Shown: positions 36,511 to 47,159, numbered from the stretch's first letter. The stretch is DNA of 64,000 nucleotides from an uncultured Pseudomonadales bacterium (GCA_938017975.1 CALIKQ010000021.1:28861-92860); one strand, 5' to 3'. Made by a program: numbers and translations. The notes: generated from the letters alone by a model not told the origin.

Positions 36511-37854
36511 TCAAGGGCTCAATACAATTCCCTTCACATTCAGATCATCTTCCAGTCTAGCAATGAAATGTCGACCGAGCTGCTGGCCTGATACAGCGTG
36601 CTCGGAAGCGATCCTTTGCTTAAACTGCCATCGCGGCAAAGCCGGAATCGCGACCACTTTTTGGTCCAGCTCAAGTACAGGCAGTCTTAACCGGGCCCAC
36701 ACCGGGATCCCCGCTTGAGAGAGCAATTCCGAGACCGCCGTTCGACGATCAAGATCGATTGTTCTGCCACTTTTTTCGAGGGTCCAGCGCAAGTCGGATC
36801 GATCAATTTTGAGGCCGCCCAAAGCAACGCTACTTTGAAGCGAAAGCCCCCGCTCGCTCCAAATGCCATCGCTCTCAGCAGGTTGAGAACCCCGAATCCA
36901 GGAATCGGTCATTGCTGGCACCAAGTTGAAGACGCCTTGATGTCGATGAAACTCAAAACCCAGAACTGCAAAAACCCCTGGCGCCTGACCTGCTCCCTGG
37001 GTGATCATCGAGTAACCTGAATCAATTTGAGCGCGCGCCGGCACACTGCCAGTGACCAGCATCAACATGGTTTTGAGCGCATTGATTGCGCGGCCGCGCC
37101 CAAGGGTCATCAACGCTGCAACATCCCAACCTGTTTCTGTCGCAATTGACCTAAGATCATCTCGCGCCACCTCAATCAACAGACGCCGAGTCTCCTCATC
37201 TTCAGTTAACTGACCTGTAAAGCGCTCCGACCAACCCTTAAACCTTGTGTCCAGCAGCGGAAAAACCTGATGACGAATAAAGTTTCGGTCATGGCTAAGG
37301 TCCTGATTACTCGGATCATCAATAAACCCCAGCGCGTGATCCTGAACGTAGCGTCGTATCTCGTTTTGGGCAACGCCCAACAGCGGTCGAAAAATTTGGC
37401 CTTGACCGAGAGGACGACGCATTGGCATTCCCAGAAGTCCTGCACCAGAGTGCCCTCGAAGCAGTTGGAAAAATCCGGTCTCGCGCTGATCATCCTCATG
37501 ATGCGCCAGAAGCAACAGATCGCCCGCACTTAAATGATCTTCAAAAACCCGATAACGTGCCAACCTCGCTGCAGTCTCTACACTTTTCTGTTTATCGACT
37601 TGAACTCGCTTGCAGATCAGGTCCACGCCCAGTAAAGCGCACAGAGACTCACAGTGCCGTTGCCAATCATCCGAGTCTGAATGTAAGCCGTGATTGATGT
37701 GCAGCGCCAAAATCTCAGGACCCTCGATGTCCTGCACCACCGCATGCAACAGCGCGACCGAATCCATCCCGCCACTGAAACCCACGATTATTCTACTGAC
37801 TCCGGGTCCTCTCAGGGCATTGAGCGCAGGGTCAGGCAGCAGCGAGACGGTCAT
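36511..37854 (-). CDS. tilS: tRNA(Ile)-lysidine synthase
   Basis: Modifies C34 of the AUA-reading tRNA-Ile to lysidine, changing both codon and amino acid specificity. The PP-loop SGGMDSVALLH lies near the N-terminus. HHEDDQRETGFFQLLRGHSGAGLLGM and FIDDPSN are diagnostic. A C-terminal TilS domain follows. ATG 37854 overlaps the dnaE stop by one base (TAATG), so dnaE and tilS are coupled. accA, which separates them in Pseudomonas and E. coli, is absent. The product has 447 residues. Confidence 0.96.
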   Translation of the reverse strand: MTVSLLPDPALNALRGPGVSRIIVGFSGGMDSVALLHAVVQDIEGPEILALHINHGLHSDSDDWQRHCESLCALLGVDLICKRVQVDKQKSVETAARLARYRVFEDHLSAGDLLLLAHHEDDQRETGFFQLLRGHSGAGLLGMPMRRPLGQGQIFRPLLGVAQNEIRRYVQDHALGFIDDPSNQDLSHDRNFIRHQVFPLLDTRFKGWSERFTGQLTEDEETRRLLIEVARDDLRSIATETGWDVAALMTLGRGRAINALKTMLMLVTGSVPARAQIDSGYSMITQGAGQAPGVFAVLGFEFHRHQGVFNLVPAMTDSWIRGSQPAESDGIWSERGLSLQSSVALGGLKIDRSDLRWTLEKSGRTIDLDRRTAVSELLSQAGIPVWARLRLPVLELDQKVVAIPALPRWQFKQRIASEHAVSGQQLGRHFIARLEDDLNVKGIVLSP

Positions 37855-40800
37855 TAGCCACCCGCAAGAGGGTGGTATTGAAGCCCAACTTGGTCGGTTC
37901 CAAATTTTGACCGAAGACACTCTAGTAACTCATCGGAAGGCTTGACCCGCCACTGGTCGCCCAGCTGCAGTTCGGCGCAAGCGCCCGGGCTTTGATACTC
38001 GATGATCACAGGGCAGCCCGTTCGCTTGGGTTCTTGATATTCCTGCAACAAACCCGCCAGAGCTTTAGAGAAGCGCTCATCCAAGCCCTCACTCGTTACC
38101 TTCAAACTTAGTCCGCGCAAAGTGCGCTGCCTCGCTTCGACCAAGGATTGGACCTCTGAGGCGCGAACTCTCAAACCACCAGAAAAATCATCCTGAGCGA
38201 CTGTGCCGCGAATGATAATCAAGCTGTCTTTGCTTATTTTGTCTCTCACAAGATCCAATAGGTCTGAGAAGATACCTACTTCGATTCGCGCAGAGCGATC
38301 GTCTAACGTCACAAAGACAACGGCTCCTCTCTGGGTCTTCATACTGCGAAGACCTACTACCCAGCCCGCAAACACCTGATCATTTTGACTCGCACGAAGG
38401 TCAGCAATCCGGGTATTTGCAAAGTGTTTGAGTTCCGAGCGGTAGACGTCAATCGGGTGACCGGTCAGGTAAAGCCCAAGAGCCTCTTTTTCCCGCGCCA
38501 ACCGATTGGCCATGGTCAACGCTGGCTCCAACATTTTACCCTCAAGACGTTCCTCAGATTGAGCAACCGGCGCAATTTCGCCAAACAGATCTGTCAGGCC
38601 TGCTTCTTGATCGCGAGCCGACTGCTCGGCTATGCGAAGTGCTTCCTCCTGCCGCGACAATAACCAACCTCGTCGCTGATCAAGCTCAACAACATCACTG
38701 CCAGCATCGGCGGCAATATCATCTAAAGCACCTGCAGAAATCAACGCTTCAAGCGCGCGACGGTTCAATCGTTTGGAATCAACGCGTTGGCAAAGGTCAT
38801 AAAGATCCTTAAAAGGCGCGCTGCGCCGAGCATTCACCAACGCCTCAATCGGGCCTTCTCCCAAACCTTTAATCGCGCCCAGCCCATAGACCAGGTGGGT
38901 TTTGGACTGCGCTACAAACCGATAGTCGCCGAAATTAACGCTGGGCGGATCCAGAGTAAGCCCCATCTCTCGACATTCGTCGACGTTAATCACGATTTTA
39001 TCGGTGTTCTGCATATCGGCCGACATCACAGCGGCCATAAAGTCTGCTGGGTAATAATGCTTGAGCCAAGCCGTTTGATAGGCCACCAAGGCATAACAAA
39101 CTGAATGCGGTTTATTAAAGCCATACCCTGCAAATTTTTCCATCAAATCAAAAATATTACCGGCTTGCGCTGCGGCCACTGCGTTATTGATCGCGCCTTG
39201 CACAAACGTTTCGCGCTGTTTTGCCATCTCCTCTGGCTTTTTCTTTCCCATCGCTCGGCGTAAGAGATCAGCATCCGCCAGGGAATATCCTGCGAGTATC
39301 TGAGCGATCTGCATGACCTGCTCCTGATAGAGCATCACACCATAGGTATCTTTGAGCACTTCCTGAAGACTCGGATGGAGATAATCCACTTCATCAAGAC
39401 CATGTTTCCTGCGAATAAAGTCATCCGCAAGCTGAAGCGGCCCAGGCCGAAAAAGAGCCACCAGCGCGACAATATCTGCAAATCGATTCGGCTTAACCCG
39501 CTTCATTAAGTCTTTCATTCCCCGAGACTCAAGCTGAAAAACCGCCGTTGTTTTTGCAGCTTGAAGATCGGCGTAAATCTCGGGGTCCTCAAGATCAAGC
39601 CTGTCGATATCTACCAGCGGCTCCCCTTCAAGTTCCTGACGCGCATTGATACTTTTGACTGCATTATCGATGATGGTCAGCGTTCGCAGGCCCAAAAAAT
39701 CAAATTTTACGAGCCCAGCTTGCTCAACATCATTCATGTCGAACTGAGTCATCAATCCACCGCCCGAATCATCGGTATAGGTCGGTGAAAAATCAGTCAG
39801 CCGCGTCGGGGCGATTACAACGCCACCGGCATGGCGACCGACGTTGCGAGCTAGGCCTTCTAGTTTGAAGGCCATTTCCATGATCTCTTCGGCTTCGTCG
39901 TTACCCCGAACAAACTCGACTAATAGCGGTTCCTCTTCCATTGCCTTTGTTAACGTCATACCCGGTTCAAAAGGAATTAACTTTGAGAGCTTATCCGCGA
40001 GCCCATAGGATTTTCCTTGGACCCGAGCAACATCACGAACGACGGCCTTGGCTGCCATCGTGCCAAACGTAATAATTTGGGAAACCGCTTCAGCGCCATA
40101 GCGCTCAGTAACATGTTGAATGACCCGATCCCGGCCATCCATGCAAAAATCAATATCAAAATCCGGCAAAGATACTCGTTCTGGATTTAAAAATCGCTCG
40201 AACAACAGGTCGTACTCTAACGGGTCAACATCTGTAATTTTCAAAGCGTAAGCGACGAGCGAACCGGCGCCAGAACCGCGGCCAGGTCCGACCGGAATGT
40301 CATGGGCTTTGGCCCATTGAATAAACTCCATCACAATCAGAAAGTAGCCTGGGAATCCCATGTTATTGATTACATTGAGCTCAAAGGTAAGTCGGTCGAA
40401 GTAATGCTGTTGCCAATCCTCTTCGGCCGGTTTCTTTTCAGGTGTAAAAAAGTTAAACCGCTCCTGCAATCCCTCAAGCGCTGTCTGCTCCAGAAAGCCC
40501 GCCATAGTTTGACCTTCGGGGACAGGATACTCGGGCAGGAACGACTGCCCCAAAACCAGTTCAACCGAACAGCGTTGAGCGATCGCGAGGGTGTTGGCTA
40601 TCGCCTCAGGAATGTCTTTGAACAGCTCGGTCATCTGCGCAGCCGACTTAAAATACTGCTCCTCGGAATACTTTTTCTCTCGCCGAGGATCGTCCAGCGT
40701 TCTACTTTGATGAATACAGACGCGCACCTCATGCGCTTCAAACTCATCCGCCGCCATAAATCGGACATCGTTAGTCGCGACTACCGGTATTTGAAGGCGC

Positions 40801-41366
40801 TCGGACAGCACCAAAGCACCGGCGATGTGCGGCTCATCAATAGAGCGGCCTAAACGCTGGAGCTCAAGGTAATAACCTTCAGGAAATACTGACTGCCAGA
40901 ATTGCGCTCGGGCCTCGGCCTCCTCAGCGTGACCCGCCAAGATCGCTTTGCCGACGTCACCGTCAGCGGCCGCTGACAGGGCGATCAAGCCCTCACCGTC
41001 CTCCTGAAGCCATTGCCGACGAATAACCATACGGCCTTGGTGGTAGTTCTCTGAGTAGCCTCTCGATAAAACTCGACTCAACGCTTTGTAACCAGATTGC
41101 CTGAGCGCAATCAAGACAAGGATCGAAGGCTCGCCTGATGGATCCTGGTCCTCGACCCAAACATCGCAAGCTACAATGGGCTTAACGCCTGCGGACATTG
41201 CCTGCTTGAAAAATTTGACCAATCCAAACAGATTGTTGAGATCGCTGATCGCGACAGCAGGCATGCCGGCGGATTGAGTGGCTTGCACCAACGCCTTTAT
41301 CCGAACGGTTCCATCCACCAGCGCGTATTCTGAATGTGCGCGCAGATGAACAAACGGTTGGGTCAT
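37854..41366 (-). CDS. dnaE: DNA polymerase III subunit alpha
   Basis: Replicative polymerase of 1170 residues. It has an N-terminal PHP domain (FVHLRAHSEYALVDG), a palm with PGRGSGAGSLVAYALKITDVDPLEYDLLFERFLNPERVSLPDFDIDF (catalytic Asp residues in PDFDIDF), LYQEQVMQIAQ and GYGFNKPHSVCYALVAYQTAWLKHYYPADFMAA, then an OB fold (FAGWVVGLRSMKTQRG). It is the first gene of the dnaE-tilS-pyrG-kdsA-eno run. The 89-base gap upstream shows no assigned promoter. Confidence 0.99.
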   Translation of the reverse strand: MTQPFVHLRAHSEYALVDGTVRIKALVQATQSAGMPAVAISDLNNLFGLVKFFKQAMSAGVKPIVACDVWVEDQDPSGEPSILVLIALRQSGYKALSRVLSRGYSENYHQGRMVIRRQWLQEDGEGLIALSAAADGDVGKAILAGHAEEAEARAQFWQSVFPEGYYLELQRLGRSIDEPHIAGALVLSERLQIPVVATNDVRFMAADEFEAHEVRVCIHQSRTLDDPRREKKYSEEQYFKSAAQMTELFKDIPEAIANTLAIAQRCSVELVLGQSFLPEYPVPEGQTMAGFLEQTALEGLQERFNFFTPEKKPAEEDWQQHYFDRLTFELNVINNMGFPGYFLIVMEFIQWAKAHDIPVGPGRGSGAGSLVAYALKITDVDPLEYDLLFERFLNPERVSLPDFDIDFCMDGRDRVIQHVTERYGAEAVSQIITFGTMAAKAVVRDVARVQGKSYGLADKLSKLIPFEPGMTLTKAMEEEPLLVEFVRGNDEAEEIMEMAFKLEGLARNVGRHAGGVVIAPTRLTDFSPTYTDDSGGGLMTQFDMNDVEQAGLVKFDFLGLRTLTIIDNAVKSINARQELEGEPLVDIDRLDLEDPEIYADLQAAKTTAVFQLESRGMKDLMKRVKPNRFADIVALVALFRPGPLQLADDFIRRKHGLDEVDYLHPSLQEVLKDTYGVMLYQEQVMQIAQILAGYSLADADLLRRAMGKKKPEEMAKQRETFVQGAINNAVAAAQAGNIFDLMEKFAGYGFNKPHSVCYALVAYQTAWLKHYYPADFMAAVMSADMQNTDKIVINVDECREMGLTLDPPSVNFGDYRFVAQSKTHLVYGLGAIKGLGEGPIEALVNARRSAPFKDLYDLCQRVDSKRLNRRALEALISAGALDDIAADAGSDVVELDQRRGWLLSRQEEALRIAEQSARDQEAGLTDLFGEIAPVAQSEERLEGKMLEPALTMANRLAREKEALGLYLTGHPIDVYRSELKHFANTRIADLRASQNDQVFAGWVVGLRSMKTQRGAVVFVTLDDRSARIEVGIFSDLLDLVRDKISKDSLIIIRGTVAQDDFSGGLRVRASEVQSLVEARQRTLRGLSLKVTSEGLDERFSKALAGLLQEYQEPKRTGCPVIIEYQSPGACAELQLGDQWRVKPSDELLECLRSKFGTDQVGLQYHPLAGG

Positions 41367-41455
41367 ATCAGTGCATCAAAAATTAGCCAGGACCTACGCA
41401 TCATAACCGAGAATCCGGCTGACCAAAATCTCTCAATATTTGCGGTAGAACCCCG

Positions 41456-42703
41456 CTAGTCAATGACCTCAAAACTGAGCCCAGCATTCGCGATCAAGCG
41501 CTGAGTCAGCGCCTCTCCCATCGCCACGGAAGGCGTTAAGACCCCACCTTGACTGGTGAGCGGATCCTGCGCTAAACACACGGCGGCTTCCGCGATCATT
41601 TTGGCTGTCGAGCCATACCCCGGATCTCGATCACCCGTGACTTTGATCTTGATGGACCCTCCATTGCCATCTTGCCCCGCACTTCCATGGAGAATTACTT
41701 CAAAAAATCCCGACTCTCGCTTCTCTCGCGCAGGTCCTTCTCCGGGTTTTGGAAGCCACCGAGAGAATAAAGTTCTCATCGGATCTATTGCGGCAAGGCT
41801 TGTTCCGATCGTCGTGGAAATGCCCGCCAACAAGGCTTTGAGGTATCCTTTAGGGCCCTCGCCAATGAGTGTGCCCTCCTCATATCCAAACCCCATACCG
41901 TAGGGCATCCCCGCCAGCGCATGGCTCCTGCGCACCACGCGCGTGTTGATCCCCGCCATGACAAATGGGCCTACCCACTGCTGCAATGTCTCATCATAAA
42001 CCGGCGTCGAAGTCTCATTTTGATCAACTCCAGATACCGTATTGATCGGATTGAGCGCATAAGGGTCCGCTAAAACGTCCAGCAAACCTGGGTTTTTTGA
42101 GGCCTCATCCATCATATTGAGCATGCTCGCAATCGTACCCCCGCTGACGGCGCCAGCGGCTTTGACCAGTCGATACTTCACCGATTCAGCATAGACGCCA
42201 TGTGCTAATTGCATTTGAGTTTGTAAAAACAATACCCCAAGATCGGAGGGAATGCTGTCGAAGCCGCAGGTGTGCACGATTCGTGCCCCACTCGCGACGG
42301 CTTGATCGTGATGTGCCTCAATCATCAGTCGCATCCACTGAACCTCTCCGGTTAAATCGCAATAGTGCGTTCCAGACTCCGCGCATGCGGCAACAAGTTG
42401 ACTGCCATACAAAGCGTAGGGTCCAACGGTGCTCAGCACCACCGACGTCTTTTCGACCATTTCAACCATACTGGCCGGATCGTGGCTATCGGCCACCAAG
42501 ACCGGCACCTCGTCACAGCCGATGGTCTCTTTGACCCGAGTTAATCGATCTGAATCTCGACCTGCGATCGCCCATTTCAGACCTTGCTGGCCGTCTCCAT
42601 ACTTTTGGTAAAGATATTCAACAACGATTTGCCCTGTGAACCCAGTTGCGCCCCAAACAACAACATCAAATGTTTGCGCCGCGGCTTGTGTCTGCTGCTG
42701 CAT
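41456..42703 (-). CDS. saccharopine-dehydrogenase-like / trans-acting enoyl reductase family protein
   Basis: NAD(P)-dependent oxidoreductase of 415 residues with a Rossmann motif near the N-terminus (FDVVVWGATGFTGQIVVEYL). It continues AIAGRDSDRL, VVLSTVGPYALYGSQLVAACAESGTHYCDLTGEVQWM and IVHTCGFDSIPSDLGVLFL. These match the group that includes the mycobacterial trans-acting enoyl reductase of glycolipid synthesis, but that group is broad, and the substrate here is unknown. True lysine-pathway saccharopine dehydrogenase is unlikely. It lies 74 bases after the RND pump genes on the same strand. Confidence 0.8.
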   Translation of the reverse strand: MQQQTQAAAQTFDVVVWGATGFTGQIVVEYLYQKYGDGQQGLKWAIAGRDSDRLTRVKETIGCDEVPVLVADSHDPASMVEMVEKTSVVLSTVGPYALYGSQLVAACAESGTHYCDLTGEVQWMRLMIEAHHDQAVASGARIVHTCGFDSIPSDLGVLFLQTQMQLAHGVYAESVKYRLVKAAGAVSGGTIASMLNMMDEASKNPGLLDVLADPYALNPINTVSGVDQNETSTPVYDETLQQWVGPFVMAGINTRVVRRSHALAGMPYGMGFGYEEGTLIGEGPKGYLKALLAGISTTIGTSLAAIDPMRTLFSRWLPKPGEGPAREKRESGFFEVILHGSAGQDGNGGSIKIKVTGDRDPGYGSTAKMIAEAAVCLAQDPLTSQGGVLTPSVAMGEALTQRLIANAGLSFEVID

Positions 42704-42777
42704 GTTTACTCCCTCTTGGATGAGTCACTGGCGCGAGCGCGGCAGCTGGCTGCTGCGATCACCACGCCGAGTCGGCA

Positions 42778-45700
42778 TTATACCCTGATCGACCTGCGTA
42801 CGCTGAAGCGCGATAACCGCGCTCGAAGTTCGCCTAAAACTTCCGGAAGGGCCAACATCGCTGGGGTAACAATCAAGGTCAGGAGCGTCGCGAAAGTCAA
42901 TCCTGAGACGATGGCGGATGCCAATTGCATCCAAAAAGAGGCAATGGGTCCGCCAACCTCTACCGACCGACCGATCAGGTCGATCGACACACCAGAGGCC
43001 ATGGGCAAAAGTCCGAAGCCGGTGGTGAATGTTGTCAGAAATACAGGCCTCAGCCGCAGGCAACCGGTATGCGTCGCGGTTTGCCGCAAGGTCCAGTCGG
43101 GATGGCTCTGCCTTAGTTCGTTAAAGGTATCGATCAACACAATGTTGTTATTCACAATAATTCCTGCGAGCGCAACGATACCCACACCCGTCATGATCGC
43201 ACTGAAAGGTTGCCCCGTCAGAATAAGCCCCAACAGAACCCCCACGGTCGACATCACAACAGAGGACAGCACGAGGAAGGTCTGATAAAAACTGTTAAAT
43301 TGCGTCACCAGAAGGATCCCCATCAGCATCAGGGACAGGGTAAATGCTGTACCAATAAAACCAAGCGTCTTTGCTTGCTCCTCGTTAGCTCCCCTAAACC
43401 TTATTTTGATCGCCGGGTCGATCGGCGCCGTCGCCAGCCAGGCTTCCACATCGGCAACGAGCGCCTCGGGTAAGAACCCGGGAGCAGCATTGCCCCTTAC
43501 ATACATGATCCTCTGACCATTCTGGCGAAAAATTGTGCTTACTTTTTGCTGCGGCGTGCGTGAAACAAAGCTGCTGATCGGCACCTGGCCATCCCGGGTT
43601 GATACCCTGAGCTCATCTAGCTTTGAAAAACCTCGATCAGCCTGTGGGTAGCGCAAGCGGATATCCACTTCGTCATCAACAGAATCAGGGCGGTAGCGAC
43701 CGATGAGAACTCCGTTGGTCATCAGTTGAATGGCTGATCCCACCGATGTCACATCCGCACCCATCATAGCCGCTTTCTCACGATCCACGTCTAATTCCCA
43801 TTCAATGCCAGGCACGGGTGCGGTGTCGTCTACCGCAATGACGCCGGGCATCGATTCAAGAAAGCCACGAACACGCTTGGCCTCAATCGCCAGCTGTTCT
43901 AAATCCTGCCCCTGAAGCTGTATTTGCAAATCCTTCCCAACGGGCGGTCCTCGTTCCTGTTCTTTGATCTCCGCTCGGACCCCTGGTAATCCAGTGATCG
44001 CCTCCTGAAAACTTTGTACTACCTCCCAACCGTCGCGAGTACGACCAAACCGATCGGTGAGCTCGACAAACATAAACCCAATTTCGTCTCCAGTTTGGCC
44101 ACTGCCGGGACTGCCAATACTCCCGCCGCCAGCACGGGTATAGATGCTTTGAATGTCTCCCTCGCCGATGACCCTTTGCTCAACATCCGTCACTAAGTCT
44201 CGCATTTCTGATGCCGAATAATTGCCTCTCGCTGCAACGGATATCCCGGTAAAACTAGGCTCCACGTCAACAAAGAACTGCGCACCATTGCCAGCAACGC
44301 CATACCAACGAGTGATGGCTACCAGCAATGCGAGGGTGATTACGAGCACCCAGAGCGGATGCCGTGTTGCGCTAGATAAAACCCGCCCAAACATTCCAGT
44401 CAGGCCTGGCAACTGGCCATAATCAAAATGAATGCCCACGTTAGCGAGAATATCACCCTTCTTTGAACGGCTTGGGCTGAGCAGACTCCCTAGGACCGGA
44501 GCAAAAATAAGGGCGTAGAGCAGCGAGCCCGCGAGCACTGCAAACACAGTGACCGGCAAATACCGCATAAACTGACCTGTAACGCCAGGCCAAAACATCA
44601 GAGGCAAGAACGCCGCCAGGGTTGTTCCGACCGATGCGCAGATCGGCCAAAACATTCTACGAGCCGCGCCTAAGTAGGCTGCATTAGGCGATGCTCCGCC
44701 AGCCATCTTTCGGTCCGCCAACTCCACCACCACAATGGCGCCATCGATCAGCATACCCAGGCCGAGCAACATCCCGAACATCACCATAAAGTTGTAGGTA
44801 TAGCCCAACGCTGAAACAAAAATAAAGGCGAACAAAAATGAGAATGGTATTCCGAAGGCGACCAACAATCCTGACCTAAAGCCCACCGCTGCAACTACAA
44901 CAGTCAAAACCAAAAACATTGCCGTGGAAATGTTGCCTTGCAACGTAGAGATCTGCTCGATCGTTTGGGGAGACTGATCAGCGATATAGTCGATTTGAAC
45001 CGAACGGGGTAGATCTAGTCGAACCGATTCAACCACAGACCTGACGCCAGCCACCACATCGACTAGGCTTTCACCAGCCCGCTTGCTTACCTCAATAGCG
45101 ATCGCTGGTTGACCGTTCGTGCGAGTATAGTTGGTCGCGTCTTTGAAAGTTTCGCTGAGCACAACCACATCTTTTAAGCTGACGACGCCAGCAGCGTTGG
45201 CCTTGATTGGAATTGAAAGGATATCTTCGGACGATTCGATCACGCTGGGTATTTTGATCGCAAAACTGCCCCGTCCCGTGTCGACATTCCCCGCCGCGAT
45301 TAGGCGATTATTCCTTCTAAGGGAGGACAACAGCTCCTCCGCTGATATCCCCAATGCCTGCATCTGTTCAGGATCGATAACTGCTTCTAGCACCTCTTCT
45401 CTTGCACCAGCGATCTTCGCCTCTAGCACCCCCGGAACGCCTTCGATCGCATCCTTTAAATAGCGCGCACTTCGAAGCCTCGTCCGTTCATCGACAGACG
45501 CTCCACCTACCGACACCGTGATGACAGGGAAGTCAGAGGCTGACACTTCACGAATAATAGGCTCCTCAGCGGTGCTAGGAAGCTTGACCTTGCCGCGGTC
45601 AACGGCCTCTCGAACATCCTGTACGGCCTGATCTGGCTCGAAGCTCGAGTCGAACTCGATCACGAGTGTCGCCAAGCCCTCCGCTGCATAGCCATTGAGC

Positions 45701-45936
45701 TCATCGACGCCTTCGATCGATTTCAGCTCAAGCTCCATCGGCCGCACCAACAATCGCTCACTATCCTCCGGGGAAATCCCCTCGTGCGGAATCTGAACGA
45801 TGATCACTGGCACCGAGACGTCCGGGTCAGATTCGACAGGTATTGATAAGAAAGAAACGATGCCCGCGAACATGATCGCGACCAGCAATGATAGGACTGT
45901 CCGGGTTCGGGCAGTCACTGCGGCTAAAACGTCCAT
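42778..45936 (-). CDS. RND efflux permease (HAE1/AcrB-like)
   Basis: Inner-membrane proton-driven exporter of 1052 residues with the standard 12 helices and two large periplasmic loops. TM4 has LGLGMLIDGAIVVVELADRKM, keeping the first of the two proton-relay Asp residues but with Gly in place of the second. The second half has GIVALAGIIVNNNIVLIDTFNELR, with Asn where AcrB has the relay Lys. This pattern is seen in RND pumps outside the AcrB core group. It starts three bases after the adaptor stop, so the two form one unit. No outer-membrane TolC-like channel is in the window. The substrate is unknown. Confidence 0.92.
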   Translation of the reverse strand: MDVLAAVTARTRTVLSLLVAIMFAGIVSFLSIPVESDPDVSVPVIIVQIPHEGISPEDSERLLVRPMELELKSIEGVDELNGYAAEGLATLVIEFDSSFEPDQAVQDVREAVDRGKVKLPSTAEEPIIREVSASDFPVITVSVGGASVDERTRLRSARYLKDAIEGVPGVLEAKIAGAREEVLEAVIDPEQMQALGISAEELLSSLRRNNRLIAAGNVDTGRGSFAIKIPSVIESSEDILSIPIKANAAGVVSLKDVVVLSETFKDATNYTRTNGQPAIAIEVSKRAGESLVDVVAGVRSVVESVRLDLPRSVQIDYIADQSPQTIEQISTLQGNISTAMFLVLTVVVAAVGFRSGLLVAFGIPFSFLFAFIFVSALGYTYNFMVMFGMLLGLGMLIDGAIVVVELADRKMAGGASPNAAYLGAARRMFWPICASVGTTLAAFLPLMFWPGVTGQFMRYLPVTVFAVLAGSLLYALIFAPVLGSLLSPSRSKKGDILANVGIHFDYGQLPGLTGMFGRVLSSATRHPLWVLVITLALLVAITRWYGVAGNGAQFFVDVEPSFTGISVAARGNYSASEMRDLVTDVEQRVIGEGDIQSIYTRAGGGSIGSPGSGQTGDEIGFMFVELTDRFGRTRDGWEVVQSFQEAITGLPGVRAEIKEQERGPPVGKDLQIQLQGQDLEQLAIEAKRVRGFLESMPGVIAVDDTAPVPGIEWELDVDREKAAMMGADVTSVGSAIQLMTNGVLIGRYRPDSVDDEVDIRLRYPQADRGFSKLDELRVSTRDGQVPISSFVSRTPQQKVSTIFRQNGQRIMYVRGNAAPGFLPEALVADVEAWLATAPIDPAIKIRFRGANEEQAKTLGFIGTAFTLSLMLMGILLVTQFNSFYQTFLVLSSVVMSTVGVLLGLILTGQPFSAIMTGVGIVALAGIIVNNNIVLIDTFNELRQSHPDWTLRQTATHTGCLRLRPVFLTTFTTGFGLLPMASGVSIDLIGRSVEVGGPIASFWMQLASAIVSGLTFATLLTLIVTPAMLALPEVLGELRARLSRFSVRRSIRV

Positions 45937-45939
45937 AAC

Positions 45940-47139
45940 CTAATTTTGAGACAGCAAAGTCAACTCTGAATAATCAACATCGACGGCTTGCCCGTTGACG
46001 ACATCCTCGTGGCCCGCAGTAATCACCGTCGCCATCTGCGGCAAGCCAGTCACCCAAATACCTTCTGGACCCTCCTCAACAATCTCAACCGTTTTGAATT
46101 CCACCCTACCTGCGACGTTTGCAATTTTGAGGCCCAATTGACCGCTATCGTCTAAGCTGAGGGACGCCGGCGACACCAGATGGGCCATCGCCTCTCTAAT
46201 TGGCAGCGAGAGCGTCGCTGAGAGACCGGCCCGCGCCGCTCTGCCAGGTTGTTCGATCCTTGCTTCAACCTTGAAAGAACGGGTCGCCGGATCAGGCGTT
46301 CTCGCGACAAACGTGATTTGACCTACCAGTTCTGAGCCTGCCGCACCCACAGAAACCCCTACACTCTGGCCGACAGATACGTTAGAAACCTCACTCTCAG
46401 CGACCTGTCCCACAACCAATAAGGGCTCTAACTCAATGACCACAGCACAACTGACACCGGGTGTCACGAGGTCTCCAACTTCGACAGACCGCTCCTCGAC
46501 GAAACCAGAAAAAGGGGCTGATAACTCTGTTTTAGCCAGATTCGCTGTTGCGGCATCTACCCGGGCGACCGATTGCTCCCTCTGTGCAGCCAACTTTGCC
46601 ATCGCGATCTTCGATTGCAGTCCGCGCGAACTAAGGTCCAAACCACCCTGATACTCGATTTCTGCGCTCGTTTGTTTCGCCTTGGCCTCTCTCAGCTCAG
46701 CGACTCGACTGTCTGCTGCAATTCGGCAGAGCGGCTCCCCGGCTTGCACATAGGCGCCGCGATTGACAAGCACTTCTGTCACCCGCCCTGTCACCTCAGC
46801 TTTGACGGCGACTCGCCGGTTGGCTTTTGTTTGACCCAAGACGTCAAGCATCACAGGCTTTGCTACACCCTCGGAACGCTCCCCGCGAACAGCCATCGTC
46901 GTATCGAGATTGACCAGAGGCGCCATTCCCACACTGACCGTCTCGGCGTCAGCGTTTTGGGACAGGAAATCTCCAGAGAACAGCCACACGGCCATTCCGC
47001 AGGCGATTCCGACTGAAGTCATCTGGCTTCTATTCACGATTGCTCTCCGCAGCTGCTTTGCTAGTTGACATACCCCCGTTAGGAGCGATCCCCCTTGTAC
47101 GCGGAAATTTATTAAACGGTTTGCTGCCTTCATGCGCAT
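45940..47139 (-). CDS. periplasmic adaptor (membrane fusion protein) of RND efflux pump
   Basis: Links the RND permease to an outer-membrane channel. The HlyD-like fold is visible: lipoyl half (RRVAVKAEVTGRVTEVLVNRGAYVQAGEPLCRI), a helical hairpin (ELREAKAKQTSAEIEYQGG to VARVDAATANLAKTEL), second lipoyl half (LSAPFSGFVEERSVEVGDLVTPG) and beta-barrel/MPD. The full frame starts at 47139. The membrane anchor or signal segment (VGIACGMAVWLFSGDFLSQ) is preceded by 39 charged residues, so ATG 47022 is a plausible alternative start. An imperfect inverted repeat just upstream may be an operator. Confidence 0.9.
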   Translation of the reverse strand: MRMKAANRLINFRVQGGSLLTGVCQLAKQLRRAIVNRSQMTSVGIACGMAVWLFSGDFLSQNADAETVSVGMAPLVNLDTTMAVRGERSEGVAKPVMLDVLGQTKANRRVAVKAEVTGRVTEVLVNRGAYVQAGEPLCRIAADSRVAELREAKAKQTSAEIEYQGGLDLSSRGLQSKIAMAKLAAQREQSVARVDAATANLAKTELSAPFSGFVEERSVEVGDLVTPGVSCAVVIELEPLLVVGQVAESEVSNVSVGQSVGVSVGAAGSELVGQITFVARTPDPATRSFKVEARIEQPGRAARAGLSATLSLPIREAMAHLVSPASLSLDDSGQLGLKIANVAGRVEFKTVEIVEEGPEGIWVTGLPQMATVITAGHEDVVNGQAVDVDYSELTLLSQN

Positions 47140-47159
47140 GATAAGGTCTTAGTCTTATC
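47140..47159. promoter_or_regulatory. possible operator: inverted repeat upstream of the RND pump
   Basis: GATAAG (47140-47145) and CTTATC (47154-47159) form a six-base dyad with an eight-base centre, immediately upstream of the adaptor start and facing the divergent gene. Size and position fit a TetR- or similar repressor site, but no such regulator gene is adjacent. Confidence 0.3.
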
